Part shown: positions 9,325 to 17,531 of the stretch, piece by piece
Position numbering within the stretch: position 1 is the stretch's first letter
Layout of the letters: each line of letters begins with the position of its first letter
Source of the DNA: an uncultured Clostridium sp.
GTDB taxonomy: Bacteria; Bacillota; Clostridia; Lachnospirales; Lachnospiraceae
Assembly (NCBI GenBank): GCA_945917985.1
Contig: CAMEIH010000030.1
Span: forward strand, 1 to 35,205
Direction: 5' to 3'
DNA length: 35,205 bases
Notes under the pieces: model-generated
What the model was told of the DNA's origin: nothing
The model's input: the letters and a program-made list of their open reading frames with translations, nothing else
Database searches by the model: none
Program-made: the position numbers and the translations under genes

Positions 9325-10812
9325 ATGGAACAGAAGCTTATTGCAGTTACAGTAAACAAAGCAGGGTTTGAATATGACATTCATTCGCTGGTAAAGGCGT
9401 TTTATCCGGAATGTGATGTGAAGGTGTGTGTGGAAGGACAGGATGATTCTTACAGTTCATCTGAGGGGTATCCGGATCTGTTGCTTCGTTTTTTTGAGGA
9501 TAAGATACTCCTTACGCTTGTGAAAACAGAAGAGGAAAAAGGAAGTGCTTCTTTTGGCGGCAGGAAGGTGGAGATTTCGGAAGATATGGAGCGACCGGAG
9601 GTGAAGAACCGCTTGAAACAGCTGATCTATGTGACGCTGTCGGAAACTCTGCAAAGACAGCTCCCATGGGGAACACTGACGGGAATCAGACCCACCAAGA
9701 TTCCCATGACTCTTTTGGAACAGGGAATGCAGGAGAAAGATATCCTTTCCTATATGAAGGAAACTTATCTTGTCAGTGAGGAAAAGGGGCTTCTCTCCAT
9801 TGATATCGCTAAAAGAGAAAAGGAACTTTTATCCACCCTTCATTACAAGGATGGCTACAGCCTGTACATCGGGATTCCCTTTTGCCCGACCACCTGTCTT
9901 TATTGTTCCTTTACTTCGTATCCCATTGTGTCATGGAAAAAGAGAATAGATGATTATCTCGCCGCACTGGAAAAGGAAATTGATTTCACTGCTGAGATCT
10001 ACAAGGATAAAATACTGGATACGGTCTATATCGGTGGAGGTACACCAACCACACTGGAGGCAGAAGAACTTGACAGACTTCTGGGAAAACTGAAAAACAC
10101 ACTTGATTTTTCAAATGTGAAAGAATTTACAGTGGAAGCGGGAAGAGCGGACAGCATCACGGAAGAGAAACTGGCGGTTTTAATGAAGTGGGGCGTTACC
10201 AGAATTTCTGTCAATCCCCAGACTATGAAGCAGGAAACCCTTGATCTGATCGGAAGGAGACATACCGTAGAGCAGGTGAAGGAGGCCTTCCATTTAGCCA
10301 GAAGCATGGGCTTTTCCAACATCAATATGGATCTGATTCTGGGACTTCCGGGAGAGAAGGAGGAGGATGTGGCAAGGACCATAGAGGCGGTTAAGGCGCT
10401 TATGCCGGATTCCCTTACGGTCCATTCCCTTGCCATCAAGCGTGCATCCAGACTGAACCAGTGGATAGAGGAAAACGGTATTACCGCATTGCACAACACG
10501 GATGAAACCATGAAAATTGCCGCAAAAGGTGCATCGGATATGGACATGGTACCCTATTATTTGTACAGACAGAAAAATATGTCCGGAAACTTTGAAAATG
10601 TGGGTTATGCAAAAGAGGGCAAATTCGGAATCTATAACATATTAATTATGGAGGAACTCCAAACGATCGTGGCGCTTGGAGCAGGTTCGATTACGAAGCG
10701 GGTGTTCCCGGACGGCAGGATTGAGCGGTGCGACAATGTGAAAGATGTAGGGCTCTATATCGAGAAAATTGAGGAAATGATAGAGCGCAAACGGAGACTT
10801 CTTGAGGATTAG
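9325..10812 (+). CDS. hemZ: HemZ, radical SAM coproporphyrinogen dehydrogenase-like protein
   Basis: This is a radical SAM protein of the HemN/HemZ group, annotated as oxygen-independent coproporphyrinogen III dehydrogenase. Whether heme is its real product in such anaerobes is uncertain. The product is 495 residues from ATG 9325, which follows AAGAGGA (9314-9320); the longer frame from 9232 runs through a terminator. An N-terminal HemZ-specific region (1-170) precedes the cluster motif C187-x3-C191-x2-C194 (CPTTCLYC), then GGGTPTT and the barrel with NMDLILGLPGE. The C-terminus ends EKIEEMIERKRRLLED. A diverged second copy of these last codons lies at 12367-12450, beyond the DUF4143 gene, so the 3' end appears to have been involved in a recombination or insertion event. 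No terminator is seen directly after it. Confidence 0.93.
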   Translation: MEQKLIAVTVNKAGFEYDIHSLVKAFYPECDVKVCVEGQDDSYSSSEGYPDLLLRFFEDKILLTLVKTEEEKGSASFGGRKVEISEDMERPEVKNRLKQLIYVTLSETLQRQLPWGTLTGIRPTKIPMTLLEQGMQEKDILSYMKETYLVSEEKGLLSIDIAKREKELLSTLHYKDGYSLYIGIPFCPTTCLYCSFTSYPIVSWKKRIDDYLAALEKEIDFTAEIYKDKILDTVYIGGGTPTTLEAEELDRLLGKLKNTLDFSNVKEFTVEAGRADSITEEKLAVLMKWGVTRISVNPQTMKQETLDLIGRRHTVEQVKEAFHLARSMGFSNINMDLILGLPGEKEEDVARTIEAVKALMPDSLTVHSLAIKRASRLNQWIEENGITALHNTDETMKIAAKGASDMDMVPYYLYRQKNMSGNFENVGYAKEGKFGIYNILIMEELQTIVALGAGSITKRVFPDGRIERCDNVKDVGLYIEKIEEMIERKRRLLED

Positions 10813-10904
10813 TGTGTACCGAATTGAGTTGGTCGCATTATAGAATAATACTTTTAACTTTGGCAAAAGATATGGATATTAATATATTGAGATAATGGAT
10901 GAAT

Positions 10905-10982
10905 GGGGATTTGCGTAGAAAATGCACTTGAACAAACGGGGATTTGCGTAGAAAACGCGTTTACATGAATGGGGATTTGCGT
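10905..10982 (+). repeat. Three 12-bp repeats at exact 33-bp period
   Basis: GGGGATTTGCGT occurs at 10905-10916, 10938-10949 and 10971-10982, each start exactly 33 bp apart (about three helical turns). The first two copies continue identically through AGAAAA. The third copy fills most of the spacer between the -35 and -10 boxes of the DUF4143 promoter. Phased sites that enter a core promoter suggest cooperative binding by a repressor. Bases 10813-10904 are AT-rich and contain nothing else I can name. Confidence 0.8.
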
Positions 10983-10988
10983 TATACT
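10960..10988 (+). promoter_or_regulatory. Promoter of the DUF4143 ATPase gene
   Basis: TTTACA (10960-10965) and TATACT (10983-10988) are 17 bp apart. The third 33-bp-phased repeat (10971-10982) lies in the spacer and abuts the -10 box. Transcription would start near 10995, so the mRNA leader would be short, about 17 nt. Confidence 0.65.
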
Positions 10989-11011
10989 CTTTTTGAAAGG
11001 TGGTAATAAAT

Positions 11012-12352
11012 ATGGAAAAACCAGTTTTTAAGAGGAAAATATACGATGAGATTCTAGAATGGAAAGAGAAGCGTAGCGATAAATATGCGCTTTTAATAAA
11101 AGGGGCAAGACGTGTAGGAAAATCAACTATTGTAGAAGAATTTGCGAAGAAGGAATTTAAGTCATATATACTGATTGATTTTGCTCATACGAGCAAGTCG
11201 ATTATAGAACTGTTTGATGATACGTATGATTTAGATTTCTTCTTTTTACAGCTACAGCAGTTGACAGGAATTAAATTATATGAAAAAGAATCAGTGATTA
11301 TTTTTGATGAAGTACAACTGCTTCCTAAGGCCAGACAGGCAATAAAGTATCTTGTAGCAGATGGAAGATACAAATATATAGAGACAGGTTCACTGCTGTC
11401 AATTAAGAAAAATACAAAGGATATATTAATCCCAAGTGAAGAACATAAAATATCAATGTACCCTATGGATTTTGAAGAATTTTTGTGGGCAATTGGGGAT
11501 GAAGTGACTGCCGATACCATAAAAATATTATTACAAAAGAAAAAGTCCGCGGGAAATGTGTTGCATAGAAACCTGATGCGTATTTTCAGACTATATATGC
11601 TTGTTGGAGGTATGCCACAGGCTATAGAAACATATATTGAACAAAATAATCTTCAGGCAGTTGATGAAACAAAAAGAGAGATTATAGATTTGTATGAGGA
11701 AGATTTTACCAAGATAGATGGAACCGGTCTGGTCGGGGATATTTTTGATGCTATACCGGCTAATCTAAGTGGTAATGCATCAAGATATGTTTTATCAAAT
11801 GCAAGGGAAGGAATTCGTACAGAACAGGTTCGTGAATTGATACCTGATATGCTAAGTTCTTATACAGTTAATATTGCGTATCATGCAAATAATCCGGGTG
11901 TTGGAATGGCATTAGAAAAAGATGCAGGAAGATATAAGTTGTTTACTTCTGATGTTGGACTGTTTGTTACGCTTGCATTTAAAGATAAGAAGTATACAGA
12001 GAATGTGATTTATAACAAGCTGTTATCAGATAAGCTTGAAGCAAATTTAGGATATGTGTATGAGAATGTTGTGGCTCAAATGCTAATCGTGAAGGGGAAT
12101 AATCTGTTTTATTATACAATGGAAAGTGATACTTCAAATCATTTATATGAAATAGATTTCCTTACTTCGGTGGGAGGCAAAATATGTCCGCTTGAAGTAA
12201 AATCAGGTAATTATAGAGGACATAAATCCTTAGATGTGTTTTGCAAAAAGTTTAGCAGCCGTGTGAGAGATAAATATGTTGTCCATATAAAAGACTACAA
12301 ATGGGAGAATGGAATTCATTACTTACCGGTATATATGGTTCCGTTTCTGTAA
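11012..12352 (+). CDS. AAA ATPase with DUF4143 domain
   Basis: This is a 446-residue P-loop ATPase of the common AAA_14/DUF4143 family. Walker A is GARRVGKST near residue 28, and Walker B is VIIFDEVQLLP near residue 96. The C-terminal DUF4143 region contains YEIDFLTS followed by PLEVKSG, matching the D...ExK arrangement of PD-(D/E)xK nuclease folds. No cellular role is firmly established for the family; many members are found in variable regions. The ATG at 11012 follows GAAAGGTGG (10995-11003); a GTG at 11000 is less likely because it overlaps that site. The gene is clearly more AT-rich than hemZ and the genes downstream, consistent with acquisition. It lies between hemZ and a hemZ-like 3' remnant. 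Confidence 0.88.
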   Translation: MEKPVFKRKIYDEILEWKEKRSDKYALLIKGARRVGKSTIVEEFAKKEFKSYILIDFAHTSKSIIELFDDTYDLDFFFLQLQQLTGIKLYEKESVIIFDEVQLLPKARQAIKYLVADGRYKYIETGSLLSIKKNTKDILIPSEEHKISMYPMDFEEFLWAIGDEVTADTIKILLQKKKSAGNVLHRNLMRIFRLYMLVGGMPQAIETYIEQNNLQAVDETKREIIDLYEEDFTKIDGTGLVGDIFDAIPANLSGNASRYVLSNAREGIRTEQVRELIPDMLSSYTVNIAYHANNPGVGMALEKDAGRYKLFTSDVGLFVTLAFKDKKYTENVIYNKLLSDKLEANLGYVYENVVAQMLIVKGNNLFYYTMESDTSNHLYEIDFLTSVGGKICPLEVKSGNYRGHKSLDVFCKKFSSRVRDKYVVHIKDYKWENGIHYLPVYMVPFL

Positions 12353-12366
12353 TACTTTGCAGTTAC

Positions 12367-12450
12367 ATGAAAAATATACACAAATTTTATTTTGAAAAGA
12401 TTGACGAGATGATAGAAAGAAAACGGGAGCTTTTTTCAGGAGGTGTCTGA
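12367..12450 (+). pseudogene. Remnant homologous to the hemZ 3' end
   Basis: The 27-codon frame from ATG 12367 to TGA 12450 encodes MKNIHKFYFEKIDEMIERKR and seven more residues. It matches the last part of HemZ (NVKDVGLYIEKIEEMIERKR). Over the 14 codons 12394-12435 against 10762-10803, 11 residues are identical, while 11 of 42 bases differ, several of them silent. The two copies are therefore diverged coding sequences and not a recent tandem copy. Its last codons supply the AGGAGG ribosome site (12437-12442) of the next gene. It is unlikely to make a functional protein. Confidence 0.72.
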
Positions 12451-12451
12451 T

Positions 12452-13252
12452 ATGCAGGAAACAAATCACATTACTATTATTTCAAACAGAAGAAAAGTTG
12501 TGCTTGGCATCAGCACAATCCTTTACGTTCTTATGGTAGGTAAGAATGCCGAGATACATGTTTCGGGCGGGAAGATCTACACAACAAGAATGAATCTTGG
12601 CGAGCTTGAGGAAAAACTGGGTGATGGCTTTATAAAGGTACACCGTGGATGTCTTGTGTCCATAATGGCGATACACGATATCACCGACAGTGTCAACTTA
12701 AGTAACGGCGAGTCTTTGATCTATACGATACGAAGGAAAAACGAGATTATTGACCAACTGCATGCAAAGCAGAAGAACATGATAAACAGTTTCATCGGGG
12801 AGGGCATTCCCATGACGGAAGAGGAATATCGCAAGCATTACAGCAGCTTTGAACACCTGCCCTTTGCATTTACGGATATCGAGATGATATTCAATGAGGA
12901 GAGGCATGCTGTGGACTGGATTTTCAGATATGGCAATCCCGCCCTCGCAAAGCTTGAAAAGCTACCGCTGGAACAATTGATCGGCAGCACGTTTGGAAGC
13001 CTGTTTTCCAACATGGATTCCAAGTGGCTCAGAAACTACGAGCGCTCTGCGCTTTACGGTGAAACGCTGGAAATCATCGATTACAGCCCCGAGATAGATA
13101 CCTATCTGAAGGTGATATGTTTTCCGACTTTTCAAGGTCACTGCGGATGCATACTGTTTGACATTTCAGAGATAGAATATACGGAAAGCAGCAGCGATGC
13201 CGACAGGGCGTTGATGCTCTATTTAAGAAAAATGCCGGAGAAGAACGAATAA
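12452..13252 (+). CDS. LytTR DNA-binding regulator with C-terminal PAS-like domain
   Basis: This is a predicted cytoplasmic transcription regulator of 266 residues. Residues 1 to about 105 resemble a LytTR DNA-binding domain, with the typical line LGELEEKLGDGFIKVHRGCLV and a following conserved-position NLSNGESL. A linker follows. Residues about 130-245 look like a PAS sensor fold (FAFTDIEMIFNEE, then DWIFRYGNPALAKLEKLPL). LytTR domains are usually C-terminal to a receiver domain, so this order with no receiver is unusual, although LytTR-only proteins are known. The start at ATG 12452 is set by AGGAGG at 12437-12442, inside the hemZ-like remnant. A terminator overlaps the stop codon. Its target and signal are unknown. 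Confidence 0.8.
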   Translation: MQETNHITIISNRRKVVLGISTILYVLMVGKNAEIHVSGGKIYTTRMNLGELEEKLGDGFIKVHRGCLVSIMAIHDITDSVNLSNGESLIYTIRRKNEIIDQLHAKQKNMINSFIGEGIPMTEEEYRKHYSSFEHLPFAFTDIEMIFNEERHAVDWIFRYGNPALAKLEKLPLEQLIGSTFGSLFSNMDSKWLRNYERSALYGETLEIIDYSPEIDTYLKVICFPTFQGHCGCILFDISEIEYTESSSDADRALMLYLRKMPEKNE

Positions 13253-13284
13253 AGACAGATGGAAATGTTCCATCTGTCTTTTAT
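13251..13284 (+). terminator. Terminator after the LytTR-PAS gene
   Basis: GACAGATGGAA (13254-13264) pairs with TTCCATCTGTC (13268-13278) over a three-base loop and is followed by TTTTATG. The preceding A-run (13251-13253) overlaps the stop codon. It could terminate in both directions. Confidence 0.93.
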
Positions 13285-13335
13285 GTTATAGTGGAATCGG
13301 CGGATGAACATGAGCATGGTGCGGGATTATTACGA

Positions 13336-13424
13336 TTTACACTTATGTGTGAAAATATATAATTGTAGAACTTTACATGATATATTTATTTTGTTAAAAT
13401 ATGAAAATGTAAATGAATATTTAC
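13336..13424 (+). promoter_or_regulatory. Promoter/operator region of the TetR-family gene
   Basis: Two candidate promoters are visible: TTTACA (13336-13341) with TATAAT (13358-13363), 16-bp spacer; and TTTACA (13372-13377) with TAAAAT (13395-13400), 17-bp spacer. A perfect inverted repeat GTAAAT-GAAT-ATTTAC (13409-13424) follows just after the second -10 box. A wider pair, TTTACAT (13372-13378) and ATGTAAA (13407-13413), also brackets it. The palindrome is a reasonable operator for the TetR regulator encoded next, which would make it self-repressing. That regulation is inference. Confidence 0.55.
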
Positions 13425-13451
13425 TTATTTCCTACAAAGGAGTGACATTTC

Positions 13452-14129
13452 TTGAGAACCGTAAATCACGAAGCACGTAATGCAAAGAAAATCGCTATCA
13501 TGGAAAAATGTTTCGATTGCTATGCGGAAAATGGACTTAACAGCGTTGGCGTAAGTGCCATTGCAGACGAATGTGGCATAAACGTGGCAAGCATATATCA
13601 GTATTTTGACAATCTGGATGACCTTATTATTAAGGCCACCGAATACTGTATGAGTAAAGTGGAAGATGACTTTATGGAGAAAGCCCCTGAAAATGTAGAG
13701 GACTTGTGGCGCTTCATCGATGAGATTCCATACTGGACGGCCAAAAAGCATGGAAAGAAGTACCGCCTGATGTATCAGGTATATACCCATCCAAAATACA
13801 GGGAGTATGGGCAGAAATTCTTCAAAGGAGTGGATGAACGTTATACGGAATACGCAAAATCTTTGGAAGATAAAATCGGTATTCCCTACCAAAAACTGAC
13901 ACCCCTGATTTTTATCTTAGTCAGGGCCTGCGTTCACTACGCGCTGTTCGAGGATGAGTTCTACTTAAAATCCCAGATAGAAGTTCTGAAAGAGAGTCTA
14001 GAACTTTTTATTATGAAATATAACCCCAAAGCACCAAAGAATGGAGAAAGAACACCCGGCAAGAAACGGGAAGCGGTAGCTTGCACCTCTTATGAGTCTG
14101 TGTCTAATCGGAACGATGATTCCGAATAA
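13452..14129 (+). CDS. TetR/AcrR-family transcriptional regulator
   Basis: This is a 225-residue regulator. The N-terminal helix-turn-helix (about residues 14-60) reads SAIADECGINVASIYQYFDN, a standard TetR pattern, and is followed by a helical ligand-binding region. The start is TTG 13452: AAAGGAG (13437-13443) is correctly placed for it, and the HTH needs the residues before the next ATG (13500). The last 30 residues are a polar tail rich in Lys, Ser and Asn. No efflux pump or other usual TetR target is next to it, so beyond likely self-control its regulon cannot be read here. It lies 120 nt before the split LAL regulator. Confidence 0.87.
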   Translation: MRTVNHEARNAKKIAIMEKCFDCYAENGLNSVGVSAIADECGINVASIYQYFDNLDDLIIKATEYCMSKVEDDFMEKAPENVEDLWRFIDEIPYWTAKKHGKKYRLMYQVYTHPKYREYGQKFFKGVDERYTEYAKSLEDKIGIPYQKLTPLIFILVRACVHYALFEDEFYLKSQIEVLKESLELFIMKYNPKAPKNGERTPGKKREAVACTSYESVSNRNDDSE

Positions 14130-14249
14130 GGTATATCTGTGTCGATTTGCGCCGTTTATATGTCGTTTTGAGTCGGGTCTCTTGATGAGGGCCACTCCAA
14201 AATGATAACATTTCTTCGTATGTAATAAGAGGTAAAAGGATAGTAATCC

Positions 14250-14840
14250 ATGCACATCATAATGAGGAATGAATTAATTCATGATATTTTGAGTGAATTA
14301 AAGAAGAAAAAAATGATTTACCTGGAAGCGCCTTGCGGATGGGGTAAAACAGTACTGTTACACCAGCTGGAAGAAGCAATCGGAAGAGAAAATTGTACTG
14401 TTATCCGCAGCGCTGACATTGAAATGAATTTGATGACGGATACGAATAAAGAGCAGAAAGAAAATGGTGAGCCAAAGATTTTCCTGGTAGATAATCTGGG
14501 AGAATGGGTCGTTTCTGGAAGTATTGAATTATTAGTAAATGCTATTCAGAATCAAAGTCAGGAATGCAGATATATATTTGCGGGAAGAATTCCTCTTCCT
14601 GCTCAATTGCTTCCATATAAACTGACTTACCAGATTACCATATACGGAAAAAACAGGTTGGCGTATTCCGAAAAGGAGCTGGGTGAGATTTGTGCCGATC
14701 ATTATCAGGGACATAGAGAACAAATCAGAGATCTGTATGAAGCATGTGGGGGTATGCCCTTATTTCTTACTGTGGCAGAGAATTTTTTAGAAGGAATGAT
14801 TGCGGATGATAAATCAACGGCTTCTCAGCAAATGTTATGA
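14250..14840 (+). CDS. LAL/MalT-type regulator, N-terminal ATPase part (split gene)
   Basis: This 196-residue frame has the P-loop half of a large LuxR-type ATP-binding (MalT-like) regulator. It has YLEAPCGWGKTVLLHQL (Walker A, around residue 30), a Walker B-like FLVDNLGEW, and the GGMPLFLTVAENF segment typical of the end of the STAND ATPase domain. It then stops at 14840, inside the next open frame. The following frame continues with the winged-helix, repeat and LuxR parts, so both look like one gene broken by a single shift between 14800 and 14838. Removing one base there would join DDK to QRLLSKCYEECF. It may be a true frameshift, a sequencing error, programmed shifting, or a two-piece regulator. 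ATG 14250 and ATG 14262 are both possible starts. Confidence 0.75.
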   Translation: MHIIMRNELIHDILSELKKKKMIYLEAPCGWGKTVLLHQLEEAIGRENCTVIRSADIEMNLMTDTNKEQKENGEPKIFLVDNLGEWVVSGSIELLVNAIQNQSQECRYIFAGRIPLPAQLLPYKLTYQITIYGKNRLAYSEKELGEICADHYQGHREQIRDLYEACGGMPLFLTVAENFLEGMIADDKSTASQQML

Positions 14841-16629
14841 GGAATGCTTCCAATATTACGAAGTGGAATGTTTCAAAGCATATCCGTATGAGTATCAGAT
14901 TATTTTACTGAAGCTTGCTTTTTTCCAGAAAGTAAATAAGGAGCTTCTGACACAGGTATTCGGATTTAGTGAAAAAGACAGCCTGCGCATATTGAATGAG
15001 CTGACGGATTCTTTCGGTGCATTGATCTTCTGCGGAGAAGATGAGTATGAAATCGAGGATTTTTTGAGATTATTTCTTCAAAAAAGACAAACTGCTTATC
15101 TTGGTGTGGGAGAAATGAAGCCCTTGTATTCCGCAGCATTTGATTATTACTGCAATAAGGGGAAATGGCTGGAAGCAATCAAATATGCAGATTTGAATGG
15201 TGATAAGCAGGGGATGGTCAAATGCCTGCATGCAGCCTGTGAAAATAATGTATTACATGCCGGTTATTTAGAGCTGGAAGCTTACATGAGAAGCATTCCG
15301 CAAAGCTATATTGTCAATGACCCGGTGCTTTGTTACGCGTATGCTTTCATGGAAGCACTGTGCGGCAACAGAGAGGGCGCTGAATATTATGAGCAACAGC
15401 TGGAAAAGTATTTGAAGAGTTTGCCGGAGGAGACACAAGAGTATCGGAAGCTTCAGCTGTTCTACAGATATATGCAGATATGTCTTCCCTATAAGAGTGC
15501 AGAGGAACTGGAAAAGCAGTTACTGCTTCTGGAAGGGCAGACGGATCATCCCGGGTATAGGCTTAGTATCAGTGGAGGACTTCCCAGTGTGCTGCATGGC
15601 GGAAGAGATTTTTGCATGTACATGAAACACGACCGGGAAACCATCCATGAGGTATGTAAAAGACTATCTCCCATTTTACAGGAAAATTTTGAAGGATTTG
15701 AAGAAACCGCATTGGGGGAAATTGCATATGAAAAAGGTGATTTTCAGGATGCAGTTACCTGGCTCAGCAAAGGGGCAGGAAAAGCGGTAAAGGGAGAGGA
15801 AATCGAATTTGTTGCCAATATGCTGCTGGTTAAGATTATGTTTCACAGAAATCAGCCGGAGCAGGCAGCACATATCATAAAAAGCCTGGATAAAATCCTG
15901 GAGCAGAAGAATAACACATACAGCAGAAAGAATCTGGATGCTTTCAATGTATATATCAGTATGCTTAAGGGACAGGCAGAACCGGTCAAAGACTGGGTGG
16001 AACACAGGGCACCGAGCGAATACGATTACTTTGATGTTATGGACAGATATTGTTATCTGGTAAAAATATATGCCTATATTATGCTGGGCAAAACGGAAAG
16101 TGCACTGCTGGTTCTGCATCGTATATTACAATATTCCGGGGATTATAATCGCAAATACGATGAATTGAATATGCGGATATTGGAAATGATCATCGGCTAC
16201 CGTCATGGGGACACCACATGGTCAGGGAAGCTTAAGGAGCTTCTGGCAGAGACCGGGGACTATGGAATGGTTCGAATCTATGCAGATAAAGGAAGCCTGA
16301 TATATCCTATTTTAAAAGAATACAAAGAAACAAACAAAAACAGACAGGTGGATTCCGAGTATTATATAAAAATTTTGGAGCAGACAAAGAAAGAAGCCTT
16401 ATTGTATCCCGGCTTTCTGGCACAGCAGGTGGAGCTTGAAAAACTCAGTGAACAGGAAACGGATGTACTGCGGCTCCTTTGTCAGGGAATGAGGAATGCG
16501 GAGATTGCAGACAAACTTTACCTGTCGGAGAATACTGTAAAATACCATCTGAAAAAGGTATATCAGAAACTGCAGGTAAGCTCCCGAAGCGAGGCAATTG
16601 CCCGGGCGAGGGAGAGGAATCTTGTATAA
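14800..16629 (+). CDS. LAL/MalT-type regulator, TPR-like and LuxR HTH part (split gene)
   Basis: This frame (609 residues from TTG 14800, or from ATG 14806) carries the rest of the MalT-like regulator. A winged-helix-like segment comes first (YEYQIILLKLAFFQKVNKEL), then a long helical repeat region with TPR-like character (about 80-500), and a C-terminal LuxR-type DNA-binding domain (from LSEQETDVLRLLCQGMRNAE, with NTVKYHLKKVYQKL). It overlaps the ATPase frame by 41 nt and has no convincing ribosome site of its own. With no ATPase joined to it, the piece would lack normal nucleotide-dependent control. It ends 25 nt before the next gene on the same strand, making it the likely local activator of the accessory cluster downstream. 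Confidence 0.78.
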   Translation: MRMINQRLLSKCYEECFQYYEVECFKAYPYEYQIILLKLAFFQKVNKELLTQVFGFSEKDSLRILNELTDSFGALIFCGEDEYEIEDFLRLFLQKRQTAYLGVGEMKPLYSAAFDYYCNKGKWLEAIKYADLNGDKQGMVKCLHAACENNVLHAGYLELEAYMRSIPQSYIVNDPVLCYAYAFMEALCGNREGAEYYEQQLEKYLKSLPEETQEYRKLQLFYRYMQICLPYKSAEELEKQLLLLEGQTDHPGYRLSISGGLPSVLHGGRDFCMYMKHDRETIHEVCKRLSPILQENFEGFEETALGEIAYEKGDFQDAVTWLSKGAGKAVKGEEIEFVANMLLVKIMFHRNQPEQAAHIIKSLDKILEQKNNTYSRKNLDAFNVYISMLKGQAEPVKDWVEHRAPSEYDYFDVMDRYCYLVKIYAYIMLGKTESALLVLHRILQYSGDYNRKYDELNMRILEMIIGYRHGDTTWSGKLKELLAETGDYGMVRIYADKGSLIYPILKEYKETNKNRQVDSEYYIKILEQTKKEALLYPGFLAQQVELEKLSEQETDVLRLLCQGMRNAEIADKLYLSENTVKYHLKKVYQKLQVSSRSEAIARARERNLV

Positions 16630-16654
16630 GATTCCGGAAGGGCGTGATAAATAA

Positions 16655-17518
16655 ATGGCAGAATATGATAGTTTGAAATCAAAGCAGGAGAGGTACGAAA
16701 AACAGAAAAAACTGAAGGAAGCTTATTATCGTCTGACAGCTCCCGTACATGTAACTTTAAATTCCTATAAGGAACATGAGCGCATCGAAGGCTATTATGA
16801 GTTTAAGGATTACGGAAGGATATTTCAATGTGACAGGCTTTTGAAGCTGGAGACCATCTATGGGAAAGTACAGATGGGCTACAATCCCAATCGTGGAAGA
16901 AGCTTTGTATTTGCCAATATGAAAACCAACCTGTATGATACGGTCAATTCCCGTTATCAGAAGATTATGAAGGAATATCAGCAAAAACCGGAGCAGAAGA
17001 AGGGAAACGAAAACAGGGCTTATGTGTCCGCCAGATGGAAGAATGCTGCCATATTATTGGAAAAGGCAGAGAATAAACCATGGTCTGAGAAATCCATGCA
17101 GCCATATTTCCATAATGCGAACATGGATGCAATTCTAAAAACCATGCCCTTTTTTTTTAAGGAGCAGGAAAGGGAGCAGCTCCGCGGAAACGCAGAGCAG
17201 ATAAAGAGGCTGCAGGAAGGCGTAAGGCAGAATGCTTTGCAGGGAAAAAGGCAGGAAAGCGGCAGCTTAAATGAACAGATGAGAGAGCTTCAGGAAGAAA
17301 GCAATATGCTGCAGGCGATTCTCTACAGAAAGGACAGCGGAAGGAGAGGCTTCATCAGAAAACTCAATTATGCCTTTGATATCGAGAAGCATGAAATGTT
17401 TGATTATTACAGACAGCAGAGATTAAGAGCCATGAAAGAAGAGGTAGAAGCAATCGAAGCCGGTGCTGACAGTGAAGGCGGCGATTCTTCAGAAGAAAAG
17501 AAAAATGACAAGCAATAA
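16655..17518 (+). CDS. Unrecognised charged, coiled-coil protein
   Basis: I do not recognise this 287-residue protein. It has no signal peptide or membrane segment. Residues 20-110 look like a folded domain (YRLTAPVHVTLNSYKEHERI, then GYYEFKDYGRIFQCDRLLKL). Residues about 165-225 are strongly charged and helical, a probable coiled coil (EQEREQLRGNAEQIKRLQEG and a second run of Glu/Gln/Leu). The C-terminus is acidic and disordered. The gene lies between the LAL regulator (25-nt gap) and the AAA+ ATPase (13-nt gap), so it is probably co-transcribed with the ATPase and may act with it. No clear ribosome site is seen at the best distance from ATG 16655; GGAAGGG is about 14 nt upstream. Confidence 0.7.
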   Translation: MAEYDSLKSKQERYEKQKKLKEAYYRLTAPVHVTLNSYKEHERIEGYYEFKDYGRIFQCDRLLKLETIYGKVQMGYNPNRGRSFVFANMKTNLYDTVNSRYQKIMKEYQQKPEQKKGNENRAYVSARWKNAAILLEKAENKPWSEKSMQPYFHNANMDAILKTMPFFFKEQEREQLRGNAEQIKRLQEGVRQNALQGKRQESGSLNEQMRELQEESNMLQAILYRKDSGRRGFIRKLNYAFDIEKHEMFDYYRQQRLRAMKEEVEAIEAGADSEGGDSSEEKKNDKQ

Positions 17519-17531
17519 AAGAGGTTAAGGA

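Noticed and set aside
10905-10982. CRISPR-like reading of the 33-bp-spaced repeats
   Set aside because: There are only three copies of a 12-bp motif, the intervening 21 bp are partly alike, no cas gene is near, and the third copy sits in a promoter.
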